NCBI RefSeq assembly: GCF_000685295.1 | Contig: NZ_ARYL01000024.1 | Location: forward strand, 1-64,000 | Origin: Hyphomonas oceanitis SCH89 | GTDB lineage: Bacteria; Pseudomonadota; Alphaproteobacteria; Caulobacterales; Hyphomonadaceae | Reading direction: 5' to 3' | DNA: 64,000 nt | Part shown: positions 37,686 through 48,149 of the stretch, piece by piece | Position numbering within the stretch: position 1 is the stretch's first letter | How the letters are laid out: every line of letters begins with the position of its first letter | The notes under the pieces: generated by a model | Seen by the model: only the letters and a program-made list of their open reading frames with translations | Told to the model about the DNA's origin: nothing | Databases searched by the model: none | Made by a program: the position numbers and the translations under genes

Positions 37686-38459
37686 TCAGCCGCGCGCCGG
37701 AAACGGTTCGTCCAGCCATTCCACAATGTCAGCCACGACAGCATCCGTGCCCGGCTCATCAACGATCCAGTGTGCATTGTCCGGGTACTCGAAGAAGTCT
37801 CCCGGCACGGGCGAGCGCGCATATTTCTCGCCCACCTTGCGCACGGCGCTCGCCGGCGTTGCCCGGTCCTGCGATGCGGCAATGGTCAGCGTCGGGACTG
37901 TCACCAGTCCTTCGTCCACCTCGATCCCGTCAGTGATATCACCATAGACCTGGCCGGAATCGTAGCGTGCCAGCGCATAGATCGCGTCATGACGCCGCCT
38001 CGGCACACAATTCAGCACCCCAAAGCGGAAGCCCGACCGCCACACCTTGTAGGCCTTCTGGCGATTACGCGTCAGGATAATATTGAGGAACGTGTAGACG
38101 ACGGATAATCCGATCTTGGCGCATTCCTTGGGCTGCGCCGGCGTCAGGAACACGGCCTGTGACACGGCGCCCTTTTCAGCCAGGCACTGCGCAATAAGGC
38201 CGCCCATCGAATGTCCGATAACGGCAGGCTTACTGCCCGTATCGCGTTCAATCTTCCGCGCGGCCTCAAGCATGGCCGTGACATAGTCATCAAAGCCGAG
38301 GTCCGGCAGGCTTGCCGGTGGGTTCTCCAATGTGCGCTGATCCGGAAAAAGCGTCGGCGCTTCGCAGGTCCATCCCGCCGCTTCGAATCCCGGACGCATA
38401 TGGTCCCAGGCGTCGCCGCCGCAACCAATTCCATGGATCATCAACAGGGATTTCGGCAT
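37686..38459 (-). CDS. Alpha/beta hydrolase
   Basis: This 257-residue protein has the nucleophile elbow GHSMGG with S84, an oxyanion region HGIGCGGDAW, a likely Asp in ASQDRATP, and the catalytic His in DNAHWIVDEPG. It has no signal peptide and is cytosolic. The family covers esterases, lipases and other hydrolases, and the substrate cannot be inferred. It is the last gene of a run with rppH 11 bases upstream. Confidence 0.85.
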   Translation of the reverse strand: MPKSLLMIHGIGCGGDAWDHMRPGFEAAGWTCEAPTLFPDQRTLENPPASLPDLGFDDYVTAMLEAARKIERDTGSKPAVIGHSMGGLIAQCLAEKGAVSQAVFLTPAQPKECAKIGLSVVYTFLNIILTRNRQKAYKVWRSGFRFGVLNCVPRRRHDAIYALARYDSGQVYGDITDGIEVDEGLVTVPTLTIAASQDRATPASAVRKVGEKYARSPVPGDFFEYPDNAHWIVDEPGTDAVVADIVEWLDEPFPARG

Positions 38460-38470
38460 GCATCGCTCCC

Positions 38471-38986
38471 TCAGCCTTGGGCGATCTTGCCGCCATGCAC
38501 AGGTTCGGCCCAGGGTTTGAACCGCTCGGCTACTTCGGAATAGACGAGACGCTTGAACGGCACAACCAGGCCCGGGGTTTCTTCCAGCGGGGCCCAGCGC
38601 CAGGCATCGAATTCCGGCGTGTGGCGGTCGAGCCGCACATCGCTGTCAGATCCCTTGAAGCGAAAGGCAAACCACTTCTGACGCTGGCCAATATAGGGGC
38701 CCGGCAGGCGCTTCTTCAGGTCCGGCGGGAAATCGTAATAAAGCCAGTCGTCGGTCTCTTCGAGCACATCGACGAGCTTTTCGGGAACGCCGATCTCTTC
38801 TTCAAGCTCTCGCAGCGCGCCATCGCGCGGTGATTCGCCCTTGTCGACACCGCCTTGCGGCATCTGCCACTGGAAAGCGCCGCGACCGTTTATCCTGCGG
38901 CCGACGAAGACGTGACCCGCCTTCGAGAAAAGGGCGAGCCCGACATTCGGGCGATAGCGTTCAGGGTCAATAATAGATGTTTTCAC
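38471..38986 (-). CDS. rppH: RNA pyrophosphohydrolase
   Basis: RppH removes pyrophosphate from mRNA 5' ends, triggering decay, or hydrolyses dinucleoside polyphosphates. The complete Nudix box spans residues 45-67 (GGVDKGESP...RELEEEIG). YRPNVGLALF and QWQMPQGG are typical of the family. It has 171 residues. Its ATG overlaps the stop of the polysaccharide deacetylase gene by 4 bases. Confidence 0.92.
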   Translation of the reverse strand: MKTSIIDPERYRPNVGLALFSKAGHVFVGRRINGRGAFQWQMPQGGVDKGESPRDGALRELEEEIGVPEKLVDVLEETDDWLYYDFPPDLKKRLPGPYIGQRQKWFAFRFKGSDSDVRLDRHTPEFDAWRWAPLEETPGLVVPFKRLVYSEVAERFKPWAEPVHGGKIAQG

Positions 38987-40293
38987 CCGGCAGGGTTTAC
39001 AGGAGCCGGCGCCTTGCTGCCAGTGGCAACACGCTCTGCGTCGACCAATTCTGCAGGCGTCGTGCCGACAAGCGCAGAGACAGGCGCCAGAATGATGCCC
39101 TTTGGCCCAAGCTCGCTGGCCCAGATCTTCGCCATCTCGATCGTGATCGGGAAAGCATAGCCTGCGCCCATGGCGGCGCCCTTCTCCTTGGCGATGGTCT
39201 CAAGCTCCATCAGCTCCAGATTGATGTCGTCCGCCGTCAGCTTGGTGTCGATGGGCGAGGCGGCCTTGGCGTAACGCACATGCGTCTGGTCAGCCACCTT
39301 GTCGAGGCTGGCCTCCTCAAGGCTGCCATCCTCCACCAGCGCCACGCCGCGCTTACCGAGCACATCGAGAACCGGACGCACAGCGGCCGCATCCTCGGCG
39401 AATTTCGCTCCCTGGTAATTGATCACGCCGAAATAGCCCGAGGCCCGACCGAGCAGCGTATTCAGGCGCGGCACGTTCACATCGGCGCCCTTGCCAGCCA
39501 GCAGTGTCTGCGGATGCATTTTCATGCGGCCATAATCGTAGTTTTCCATCGGCAGCTCGATCAGCACTTCGTGCCCGGCAGCGCGGGCCCGGTCGATCCA
39601 GTACTGGAGACGGTTTGCATCCGGCGCGAACGAGAGCGTCACTTCCGGCGGCAATTCCTCGATCGCAGATTTCGTATGCGTGGCATTGATGCCCAGCCCA
39701 CCGACGACCAGCGCCACAACAGGCTTCTGGCTCGGATTGGCAAACGGGCGTGCGTAGACTTCGGAAGGCGTCCGGCCATCGGGCGCGATACGCGGCAGAC
39801 GCACACCGTTCAGCGTTTCGGTCATGCCTGAAATCGGCGCGTCATCCAGCGACGCGATCTTGGTGACTTCGCCATAGGATTCGCCGGGCTTCACGAGCTT
39901 GCCATTGATGCGAACACCAACACCCTCGCCATCGGCCATCACATCATCCGAAGGCCCACCGGTGCCGGTCGCTTCGGCGCCCTCGGCATAGGCCACGTCA
40001 AGGCTCGGTTCGTCGCCACTTTCGACTTCCGCATAACCATCGGTATCGACCTGCGGCAGCATCGCCATGTCGGTTCCGTCCGTCTTGAGGCGGGTTTTCA
40101 GTTCCGGTTTCCCCTCATCGATCACTTCGAACAAGGCAAGCTGTTGGCGCGGGCCTGCCGCAGAGGGGTCACCTGAAAACTGGATACCGGCACCAAGGGC
40201 GCCAGCAAGTCCGCCGAACACCAGCAGGCTCAACCCCGCATGGACAAGTCCGGTACGCAGAGGAGACGGATCAGCGTCTCTCCGATAAGGCAT
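38983..40293 (-). CDS. Divergent polysaccharide deacetylase family protein
   Basis: This 436-residue protein has an N-terminal membrane anchor (about residues 15-35), a long acidic linker and a C-terminal domain of about 240 residues. That domain matches the divergent polysaccharide deacetylase family (YibQ type): VALVVGGLGIN, LSFAPDA, HEVLIELPMENYD and the GAGYAFPITIE end. It follows ctpA and the EnvC-like gene, like envC-yibQ in enterobacteria, which suggests a cell-wall role. Catalytic activity is unproven for this family. Confidence 0.85.
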   Translation of the reverse strand: MPYRRDADPSPLRTGLVHAGLSLLVFGGLAGALGAGIQFSGDPSAAGPRQQLALFEVIDEGKPELKTRLKTDGTDMAMLPQVDTDGYAEVESGDEPSLDVAYAEGAEATGTGGPSDDVMADGEGVGVRINGKLVKPGESYGEVTKIASLDDAPISGMTETLNGVRLPRIAPDGRTPSEVYARPFANPSQKPVVALVVGGLGINATHTKSAIEELPPEVTLSFAPDANRLQYWIDRARAAGHEVLIELPMENYDYGRMKMHPQTLLAGKGADVNVPRLNTLLGRASGYFGVINYQGAKFAEDAAAVRPVLDVLGKRGVALVEDGSLEEASLDKVADQTHVRYAKAASPIDTKLTADDINLELMELETIAKEKGAAMGAGYAFPITIEMAKIWASELGPKGIILAPVSALVGTTPAELVDAERVATGSKAPAPVNPAG

Positions 40294-40374
40294 GGGGCGA
40301 CCTCATGTAATCAACAAATGGAATCCTGAACGACCATAGATGCCGCAATCTGGTTAACGCTTTACAAATATTCG

Positions 40375-41697
40375 TTAACCAGCCCGCTGAAATGCACTAG
40401 CCGTTACAGTGCCTTCCTTGAGCATCTGCACGGCGCGTTCGAGCTGGAAGTCTTCGCCCTTGTAGTCTTCCGGCGGCTGCTCGTCCGGCATCTCCATTTG
40501 GTGCCGGGTTTCACCGTCTTCATTGGCCAGGGCATGCGGCAGGTCGGCTTCAGACCAGCGCTTGATCTTCGCCAGTTCCTCTTCGGTCAGGCGCGTATTT
40601 GTGATCTCGATATCGGGATCGATGCCCAATGCCTGAATCGACCGGCCCGACGGCGTGTAATAGCGCGCCGTCGTCAGGCGGATCGCACCGCGATCTGCGC
40701 CCAGCGGGATCACCGTCTGGACCGAACCCTTGCCGAAGCTCGTCGTGCCGACAATGGTTGCCCGTCCACGATCCTTGAGCGCCCCGGCAACGATCTCGGA
40801 GGCAGAAGCCGAGCCGCCATTGATCAGCACGACAACAGGCACGCCCTTGAACACTTCACCCGTGCGCGCATTGTAGCGCTCAACATCGGAAGCCCTGCGG
40901 CCCTGCGTCGAGACGACTTCGCCGCCCGACAGGAACATGTCGGACACCGACACAGCTTGGTCGAGCAGGCCGCCGCCATTATTGCGCAGGTCGATGATCA
41001 GGCCCTTGGGCCGGCCGCCGGTGGCTTTCGAAATGCCTTCGATGCCTTCTTCGAGCAGCAGCGTGGTGCGCTCGTTGAAGCTCGAAATCCGCAAATAGCC
41101 GACATCGTTCTTTTCCATTTCCCAGGTAACGGATTTCTGTTCGATCACTTCACGCGTCAGCGTCACGTCGAACGGGTCTTCACCCGCGCGCAGGATGGTG
41201 ATCAGGATGTCCGTCCCCTTCTCGCCGCGCATTTCCTTGACGGCATCGTTCAGGGTCTGGCCGATGATCGGCTTTCCATTGATTGCGGTGATAAGGTCGC
41301 CCGGCTGGATGCCGGCGCGCGCTGCAGGGGTGCCGTCCATCGGGGAGATGACTTTGACGAAGCCATCTTCCATCGTCACTTCAATGCCAAGGCCGCCATA
41401 CTCGCCGGAGGTCTGCACCTGCATGGAGCGGAAGTCGTCCGGATTGAGATAGCCGGAATGCGGGTCCAGTGAGGTGAGCATGCCATTGATGGCCGATTCC
41501 ATCGCTGCCTTCTCGTCAACCTCGACCACATAGTCCTGACGGGCACGGGCGAGAATTTCAGCGAAGAGTTCGAGCTGCTGGTAGGTCACCATGCGCGAAT
41601 CGGCAGGCTTTTCCTGTGGCCAGGCCAGTGCGGAGAATCCGACCGCCGACCCACCCAGAACGATGCCAAGCGCGGCACCCGTCAGCAGTGAACGCAT
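40375..41697 (-). CDS. ctpA: C-terminal processing (S41) peptidase
   Basis: This is a CtpA/Prc-type periplasmic serine protease. A signal peptide or anchor (MRSLLTGAALGIVLGG) is followed by a PDZ domain (GIEVTMEDGFVKVISPMDGTPA) and the S41 catalytic core. The Ser of NGGSASASE lies at about 296 and the Lys of SFGKGSVQ at about 323. The ATG at 41697 has GGAGG eight bases upstream. A longer reading from 41727 would overlap the EnvC-like stop (ATGA) but lacks such a site. It probably processes cell-wall hydrolase regulators. Confidence 0.92.
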   Translation of the reverse strand: MRSLLTGAALGIVLGGSAVGFSALAWPQEKPADSRMVTYQQLELFAEILARARQDYVVEVDEKAAMESAINGMLTSLDPHSGYLNPDDFRSMQVQTSGEYGGLGIEVTMEDGFVKVISPMDGTPAARAGIQPGDLITAINGKPIIGQTLNDAVKEMRGEKGTDILITILRAGEDPFDVTLTREVIEQKSVTWEMEKNDVGYLRISSFNERTTLLLEEGIEGISKATGGRPKGLIIDLRNNGGGLLDQAVSVSDMFLSGGEVVSTQGRRASDVERYNARTGEVFKGVPVVVLINGGSASASEIVAGALKDRGRATIVGTTSFGKGSVQTVIPLGADRGAIRLTTARYYTPSGRSIQALGIDPDIEITNTRLTEEELAKIKRWSEADLPHALANEDGETRHQMEMPDEQPPEDYKGEDFQLERAVQMLKEGTVTASAFQRAG

Positions 41698-41723
41698 ATT
41701 CCAATCCTCCGTCATGCGTGACC

Positions 41724-42956
41724 TCATCTGTCACTCGGCAACCACTGTGCCGGATTCATCACCTTGTCGCCAAGCCTTAATTCCATATTCAGCTCAGGCG
41801 GCGGATCTGCCCGGTCGGGCATACGCCCCACTGGCTCGTTCGCTGACACTGTTTGGCCTTCGGTGACATAGATCCGGCTCATACCTGTAAGAATAACATG
41901 GTATCCGTCACTTGTGCGCAAAATTAACATTGATCCATAGCTGCGAAATGGACGCGCATATTCGACCTTTCCGTCGGTCGGCGCGACCACCTGGGCGGCC
42001 TGTCTTGTCGAAAACGTGATCCATTCCGTCTTGCCGCCCGTCGGCATCTTGTCGCCAAAACCATAGAGTACGTTACCGGCTGTCGGCTGGGTAAGTCCGC
42101 CCAATGCAGCTTTGCCAAGCGGCCGCGATACAGGGCTGCTTTGCGGCGCAGGCGAAGGCGCCTTGGGCCGGGACACAGTCTTGGACGCCGAAGCCAAAGT
42201 CGGACGCATTGCCGGCTTCACGCCCGGCGCCGAAGGCGCACTGGATTCCAGCGCCGACAGCAAGTCGCGCAGCGTCTCGGCCTGGCGGCCAAGTGTATCG
42301 GCCCGCTGCTTCAACACGTTTATGTCGCCGGTTATGTCCTCGAAGCTGCCGCGCTTGGCTGCCGCCAATTGTTCGATCTCGACCCGCTTCAGCGCCAGCG
42401 TCGCTTCGGCCGTCTCGAGCTGCGCGCGCTCGCCGCGTATCTGACGCTCCAGCTGGTTCAGCTCGTCTATCTCGGCCGAGAGCGTATCAGAACGCGCCGC
42501 CAGTCGCGGCGTTGTCTCACTCATCAGGATCGCCCGCCGGATCGCCATATTCGCTTTGCCCGGCGACACGATCAGCGCCGGAGGCCGCCGACGGTTTGCC
42601 GCTGCGAGCGCTGCCAGAAGGTCTTCCAGCGCCTGCCGGTCTTCCAGCAAGGCCGACTGCGCAACCACCCGGCGCGTGCCCAGATCGATCAGCGCCTTCT
42701 CGGAGGCAGCCGCCTGCTCTTCCCGGCGGCGCGCCTCCATCGCGGCAGAGATCAGCTTGCTGTCGATTTGCCGGAGGTCCGTCTCGGTTTCCTGCCCCGC
42801 CGTCTGCAAGGCCTCGAGACGCGTGATCGCCGCCTGCCGCTCAGCCTCAAGCGCATCAAGCTCCTCGCGCGTGAAGGTCGCCGGCGCCGCCGCGATCAAC
42901 GCGAAGGCGGCGCACGAAAGCATGAAAGGGCGAAGGATTGGTCGCATGAAAGCCAT
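41724..42956 (-). CDS. EnvC-like murein hydrolase activator (degenerate LytM)
   Basis: This 410-residue protein has a signal peptide, a long coiled coil (about residues 28-235), a Pro/Ser-rich linker and a C-terminal M23/LytM domain. The metal motifs are missing: the HxxxD position reads TEWIT, the second histidine of HxxxxH is gone (YHVILTGM), and HLHFE is replaced by ELNMELR. This is the hallmark of EnvC-type amidase activators, and Caulobacter LdpF is a likely counterpart. ctpA follows immediately, and division-site wall splitting is the inferred role. Confidence 0.88.
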   Translation of the reverse strand: MAFMRPILRPFMLSCAAFALIAAAPATFTREELDALEAERQAAITRLEALQTAGQETETDLRQIDSKLISAAMEARRREEQAAASEKALIDLGTRRVVAQSALLEDRQALEDLLAALAAANRRRPPALIVSPGKANMAIRRAILMSETTPRLAARSDTLSAEIDELNQLERQIRGERAQLETAEATLALKRVEIEQLAAAKRGSFEDITGDINVLKQRADTLGRQAETLRDLLSALESSAPSAPGVKPAMRPTLASASKTVSRPKAPSPAPQSSPVSRPLGKAALGGLTQPTAGNVLYGFGDKMPTGGKTEWITFSTRQAAQVVAPTDGKVEYARPFRSYGSMLILRTSDGYHVILTGMSRIYVTEGQTVSANEPVGRMPDRADPPPELNMELRLGDKVMNPAQWLPSDR

Positions 42957-42983
42957 TCATGCCACGCGACCATGACCCGGACA

Positions 42984-43529
42984 TTAACCATCGGGGAGAA
43001 GCCTGCGCGAGATGGCAGCGAGTTGGTCGGCGATCAGGGCGCTGACAAGCCCGTGCGGTCCCGGCTCGAACGCGGGATGGGCCCGCAATACGTGCCGAAT
43101 GGCCGAGAAAGTCTCCCGGAATGGTCCGTGAATGGACTCGGAATACCCATGAATGTCCGGCGATGTCCCATGGACGACCCCATTGCGGAAGGCGATGACC
43201 TGCTCGATCCGGCGCGCGGCCGCCCCGGTCAGGACCAGTCTTTCCGGAGGATTGAGATAGTCTGTCGAGCGCGCGCGGCGCAGCAAAAGCGTCACGGGCG
43301 CGTAGCGCTCCGGGTAAGATGGATCGACAACATCATCCACCTCCGCCGTCTCGTATCCGCTCAGAGCCGCGACGAGCGCCCCTTGCAGGGCAATCACCGC
43401 GCCGACCGAAATCCATCTCCAGCGCTGGGTATCTGACGCGACGCCCTCCAGTTCGCGGTGCACAAAGCGCAGGGCCTCATGCACCGAGTCTAGACTCGCC
43501 GCGATGCGCGCCTGCCTGTCGGCGATCAT
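42984..43529 (-). CDS. Uncharacterised protein with HEPN-like Rx4H motif
   Basis: I do not recognise this 181-residue protein. It has one hydrophobic segment (about residues 39-57), helical flanks and the segment AFRNGVVHG, in which R115 and H120 match the Rx4-6H motif of HEPN RNases. It sits between the EnvC-like gene and the M28 peptidase gene with gaps of 27 and 2 bases. No antitoxin partner is evident. HEPN membership is a guess from one motif. Confidence 0.55.
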   Translation of the reverse strand: MIADRQARIAASLDSVHEALRFVHRELEGVASDTQRWRWISVGAVIALQGALVAALSGYETAEVDDVVDPSYPERYAPVTLLLRRARSTDYLNPPERLVLTGAAARRIEQVIAFRNGVVHGTSPDIHGYSESIHGPFRETFSAIRHVLRAHPAFEPGPHGLVSALIADQLAAISRRLLPDG

Positions 43530-43531
43530 GC

Positions 43532-44950
43532 CTACTGGTCTTCAGTCGCAGGCGCCGCAGCCTTGCGGAAATCCCATCCCGTTTCCGCCGCCACATAGGT
43601 CAGCGCCGCATAGACAGCGACATTCTGCCGGAACGCCTCCGGATCGATCTTGTCAAACGTGTCATCCGGGGTGTGATGCAGGTCAAAATAGTCGGTTCCG
43701 TCCTGGTCTGCCGAGATGGCTGGCACCCCCGCGTTCCCGAGGACAGATACGTCTGAATCCCCCTTGGAACTGTTATCGCCCGGAACGACACCCAGCGGCG
43801 CCACAAGGTCCTGCATCGCCTTGGCATAGGCCATGGCACCCTCGCCAAACCCCGTTGCCAGGCGCCAGATGCGGCCCGCGCCGAAATCGCTCTCGGCAAC
43901 AAGCACATGCTTGTCCAACTGATCCGCATGCGCCTCTCCATACGCCTTGCCACCAAACAGGCCGACCTCTTCCGACCCATAAAGCACAACCCGGATCGTC
44001 CGCTTCGGCTTGCCCGGCAATTGCTGAATCAGGTTCGCCGCCGCCACCACAATCCCGCACCCGGCCGCATCATCAATCGCGCCTGTCCCGAGGTCCCAAC
44101 TGTCGAGATGACAGCCGATCAGCACGATCTCTTCCTTCAGGCTCGCGCCTTCCACTTCGGCAATCACATTGCCTGACGCCGCCGAGTCAGCCGTCTTGAC
44201 CTGAATGTTCAGCTTCACCTCAACTGGCCCGCGCTCCAGCAGGCGCGCCAGCTGGTCAGCATCCGGTGCTGCAAGTGCTGCTGCAGGCAGCGCGCCAAGG
44301 GCCCCCTCGCGCGCCATACCCCCGGTATGCGGCATCCGGTGCGAGTCGGTGCCTGCCGAACGGATCAGGCACGCAACCGCGCCAAGGTCTGCCGCCGCCT
44401 GCGCACAGCCACTCCGTTTTCCCACAGCGTAGCCATAACCCGACCCATCCTGCGCCCGCACCATCCGCTCGTCGATGAACGCAATCTTGCCTTTCAGCGA
44501 GTCCGCTGGCGCCGCCTTCAGTTCTGCAAGACTGGTGAAACGCACAACCTCCGCCTCAACGCCATCCTTGGCTGTCGATTTGGAGCCGCCCAGTGCCGTG
44601 ATCGCCAGATTCTGCGGGTTGCTACCTGTAACCGACGCCGTCTCGGTAACACGCTCCCAATAGGGAATGTTGAAGTCCTCGATATAGGCCTGCTGGAAAT
44701 TCAGGTCCTTCAGCTTGATCATCGCCCATTGCCGAGCGCGCCATTCGGCATCCGACCCGGCAAGTCGCGGGCCGATCTCCGTTGTCAGGCTTTCCGTGAA
44801 TTCCAGCCCGACATCATCCTTGAGTCCAGCCTCCATAAGCGCTTCGGCCTGCGCCTTGATCGTGGGGTCCAGCACGGCGGCATCATCTGCAATGGCCGGC
44901 AGGGCGGTAAAGGCCGCCGCCAGAGTGAGGGGGGTCAGGATATGTTTCAT
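43532..44950 (-). CDS. Secreted M28-family aminopeptidase
   Basis: A signal peptide (MKHILTPLTLAAAFTALPAIA) precedes a 450-residue protein with a PA-like inserted domain and an M28 catalytic domain. The zinc ligands and catalytic acids are visible in GCHLDSWDLGTGAIDDAAG and LYGSEEVGLFG, with a later His in YFDLHHTPDDTFD. M28 exopeptidases release N-terminal amino acids or process glutamyl peptides. Periplasmic or secreted location is inferred. Confidence 0.92.
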   Translation of the reverse strand: MKHILTPLTLAAAFTALPAIADDAAVLDPTIKAQAEALMEAGLKDDVGLEFTESLTTEIGPRLAGSDAEWRARQWAMIKLKDLNFQQAYIEDFNIPYWERVTETASVTGSNPQNLAITALGGSKSTAKDGVEAEVVRFTSLAELKAAPADSLKGKIAFIDERMVRAQDGSGYGYAVGKRSGCAQAAADLGAVACLIRSAGTDSHRMPHTGGMAREGALGALPAAALAAPDADQLARLLERGPVEVKLNIQVKTADSAASGNVIAEVEGASLKEEIVLIGCHLDSWDLGTGAIDDAAGCGIVVAAANLIQQLPGKPKRTIRVVLYGSEEVGLFGGKAYGEAHADQLDKHVLVAESDFGAGRIWRLATGFGEGAMAYAKAMQDLVAPLGVVPGDNSSKGDSDVSVLGNAGVPAISADQDGTDYFDLHHTPDDTFDKIDPEAFRQNVAVYAALTYVAAETGWDFRKAAAPATEDQ

Positions 44951-45011
44951 GGCGTCAGCTCCGGCTTCTCTGTCGGCAAACTATGCCAGAGCGCCGACCA
45001 ATGAAACCCGC

Positions 45012-45632
45012 CTAGAGGCCTTCGGCTGTCTCTATCACCAGATCCACAGCGGGCCGCGTCTTGTAGCCTTCCTCGCGCAGTGTCTTCACGACATGACCGT
45101 CTGCATTGACGAACACGATGGCGGGATGCGGTATGCCTTCATAGCGAGACCCCGGCTTCACTTCCGTGTTCAGCAGGTTGAAGGCCTTGATCGCGGCAGA
45201 CCCTTCATCGGAGAGCAATTCATATGTCAGGCCCTTATCGGCCTTATAGCCTGCAAGCGTTTCGACAGGGTCATAGGAGACTGCCACAAGCGTCCAGCCC
45301 GCCGCAGCAAGCGGCGCAGCAGCGGCCTCAAGATCCAGCAGCTGCTTCTTGCAATAGGGGCACCAGTCGGCTGAGCGCACGAAGGCAATCACCGTGCCTT
45401 TTGGTCCCGCCAGCGATCCGAGCGTCTGCGTCATGCCTGTTGTATCAACGAGGCTCACCACGGGTGCTTCAACCCCATTCGGCAGGCCGACCTTAGGCGT
45501 TTCCGCTTTGGCCTCGATGGCCATTTCGGCTTCAGTAGCCTTGGCATTCAGGGCCTCTTCCGACGGCTCCTGCCCACAGGCGGTCGCTGGCAGCAGGGCA
45601 AGTACGGAAACAAGGGACAAAGTGCGGATCAT
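45012..45632 (-). CDS. Thioredoxin-fold (AhpC/TSA-like) lipoprotein
   Basis: The N-terminus (MIRTLSLVSVLALLPATAC) looks like a lipoprotein signal with Cys19. An AhpC/TSA-like domain follows with a CPYC redox pair at C91 and C94 (RSADWCPYCKKQ) and a cis-Pro-like IPHPAIVFVNADG. It may be a periplasmic thiol reductase or peroxidase. The adjacent M28 peptidase gives no clear clue. Confidence 0.82.
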   Translation of the reverse strand: MIRTLSLVSVLALLPATACGQEPSEEALNAKATEAEMAIEAKAETPKVGLPNGVEAPVVSLVDTTGMTQTLGSLAGPKGTVIAFVRSADWCPYCKKQLLDLEAAAAPLAAAGWTLVAVSYDPVETLAGYKADKGLTYELLSDEGSAAIKAFNLLNTEVKPGSRYEGIPHPAIVFVNADGHVVKTLREEGYKTRPAVDLVIETAEGL

Positions 45633-45708
45633 GGCGGCAATCTCCTCGGGACGCTTGTAGAGACGCTAGCCGCAAAGGCGGTCGCCTGCGAGCCGGATCA
45701 GACGCCGA

Positions 45709-46254
45709 TCACGCGCCTTTGATCCGCCGCGCCCGCCATTCATCGGCGCTCTGGCCGTAGGCATCCAGCGTTAGGATGAGCGGCGCTGGCAACGTGGCCT
45801 GACGCAACACGCGGCTGCCGAGCCGCTCTGCAACCCGTATCGAGCCAGCATTGGCCGGATCAATTGTATGGATCACCTCATCCCAGCCGAGAATGTCCAC
45901 GGCATAGTCCATCGCTGCCGCAGCGCCCTCGCTCGCATAGCCCTTGCCCCACGCGGACCGCACAAGCCCCCAGCCCACTTCCGTTCCCGGCCAGCCATAA
46001 GGCCGCCACGGGCCGAGCCGGCCAACCCATTCGCCGGTCGCCTTCTCGATAACCGAGAACATCGAGAAGCCTTCAATGGTCCACGCACCCGTCATGGCGC
46101 ACATCGACCGCCAGGTCAGCTCCGGCCCCTGAACGCCACCGAGATGGCGCATCACGTCCTCGTCGGCGTGAAATGCACACCATGAGTCAAAATCCTCCGC
46201 CCTTGGGGGGCGGAGGATCAGGCGTTCGGTTTCGATTGTCGGCCCAATGGCCAT
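45709..46254 (-). CDS. GNAT-family N-acetyltransferase (RimJ/RimL type)
   Basis: The ATG at 46254 (MAIGPTIETERLILRP) with TAGGAG upstream gives 181 residues. The ETERLILRPPRAED start and the GWGLVRSAWGKGYASEGA acetyl-CoA loop are typical of acetyltransferase_3 proteins. It lies 10 bases after mdh, so it is probably co-transcribed. Substrate unknown. Confidence 0.88.
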   Translation of the reverse strand: MAIGPTIETERLILRPPRAEDFDSWCAFHADEDVMRHLGGVQGPELTWRSMCAMTGAWTIEGFSMFSVIEKATGEWVGRLGPWRPYGWPGTEVGWGLVRSAWGKGYASEGAAAAMDYAVDILGWDEVIHTIDPANAGSIRVAERLGSRVLRQATLPAPLILTLDAYGQSADEWRARRIKGA

Positions 46255-46264
46255 AGTCTGGCTC

Positions 46265-47359
<1,095 letters not shown>

Positions 47360-47372
47360 TCAGGATCCCGGA

Positions 47373-48149
47373 TCAGTCGCGCGAGAGCAGCGACATTAGG
47401 ATCGTGAACATGTTGTAGAACATGATGAAGAAGTTCAGGGCGCCCGAATTCGTCATCACGGCCAGCGAGCGGGTATCGCCTTCAAAGGCGAAATAGCTCT
47501 GCTTCAACTCTTGGGTCTGGAAGGCCACCAGGACACCCGAGATGCCCAGCACGCCGACCTGGATCAGCACTTCCATCATGCCCGAAGGCGGGAACAGGAA
47601 GCTGAGCAGCGAGATGCCGATGATGCCCCACAGCGCGAACACGGCGATGATGCCAATCGGGCGCAGGTTCATCTTGGTCATGTAGCCGAACAGGCTGAGC
47701 ACGCCGAAGGCAGAGGCCGTCAGCAGGAACGCTTTCGTCATGATCAGGAAGTTGACGGTCATTGACGCGCCGCCGCGGGTCGTCACGCTGTTGCCTGACA
47801 TCGCCATGAGCACCCAGATCGACAGGCAGACGCCGAGCATGGAAACGATGGCCCAGTAAAGGATGCCGGTCGCGAGCGGCGACGGGTTCTTCATCAGGAA
47901 GGCCGAGCCGAAGATCAGAGCCAGCGGTCCGAACTGGAACACATAGAACAGCGGCGTCCCGAGCAGGAGCTGCGTCAGCCCCGGCACCAGGCCCGAGCCA
48001 ACCACGAAGGCAATGGCGCCCGACAGGGCAATCCCGAGGGCAAGTTTCTGATAAACGCCCAACATGAAGGCACGCAGACCAGCATCCACGGACATGTCCA
48101 TCGAGTCGGCGCCGGTTCTTGGCGTGTAGGCCCGATTGAATTCGTTCAT
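47373..48149 (-). CDS. Bax inhibitor-1/YccA family membrane protein
   Basis: This protein has seven hydrophobic segments after a short polar N-terminus (MNEFNRAYTPRTGAD), the BI-1/YccA/YetJ architecture. The ATG at 48149 gives 258 residues. Family members are pH-sensitive calcium leak channels or FtsH modulators. It ends with its own terminator. The last residues SRD are preceded by the usual C-terminal hydrophobic segment. Confidence 0.9.
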   Translation of the reverse strand: MNEFNRAYTPRTGADSMDMSVDAGLRAFMLGVYQKLALGIALSGAIAFVVGSGLVPGLTQLLLGTPLFYVFQFGPLALIFGSAFLMKNPSPLATGILYWAIVSMLGVCLSIWVLMAMSGNSVTTRGGASMTVNFLIMTKAFLLTASAFGVLSLFGYMTKMNLRPIGIIAVFALWGIIGISLLSFLFPPSGMMEVLIQVGVLGISGVLVAFQTQELKQSYFAFEGDTRSLAVMTNSGALNFFIMFYNMFTILMSLLSRD

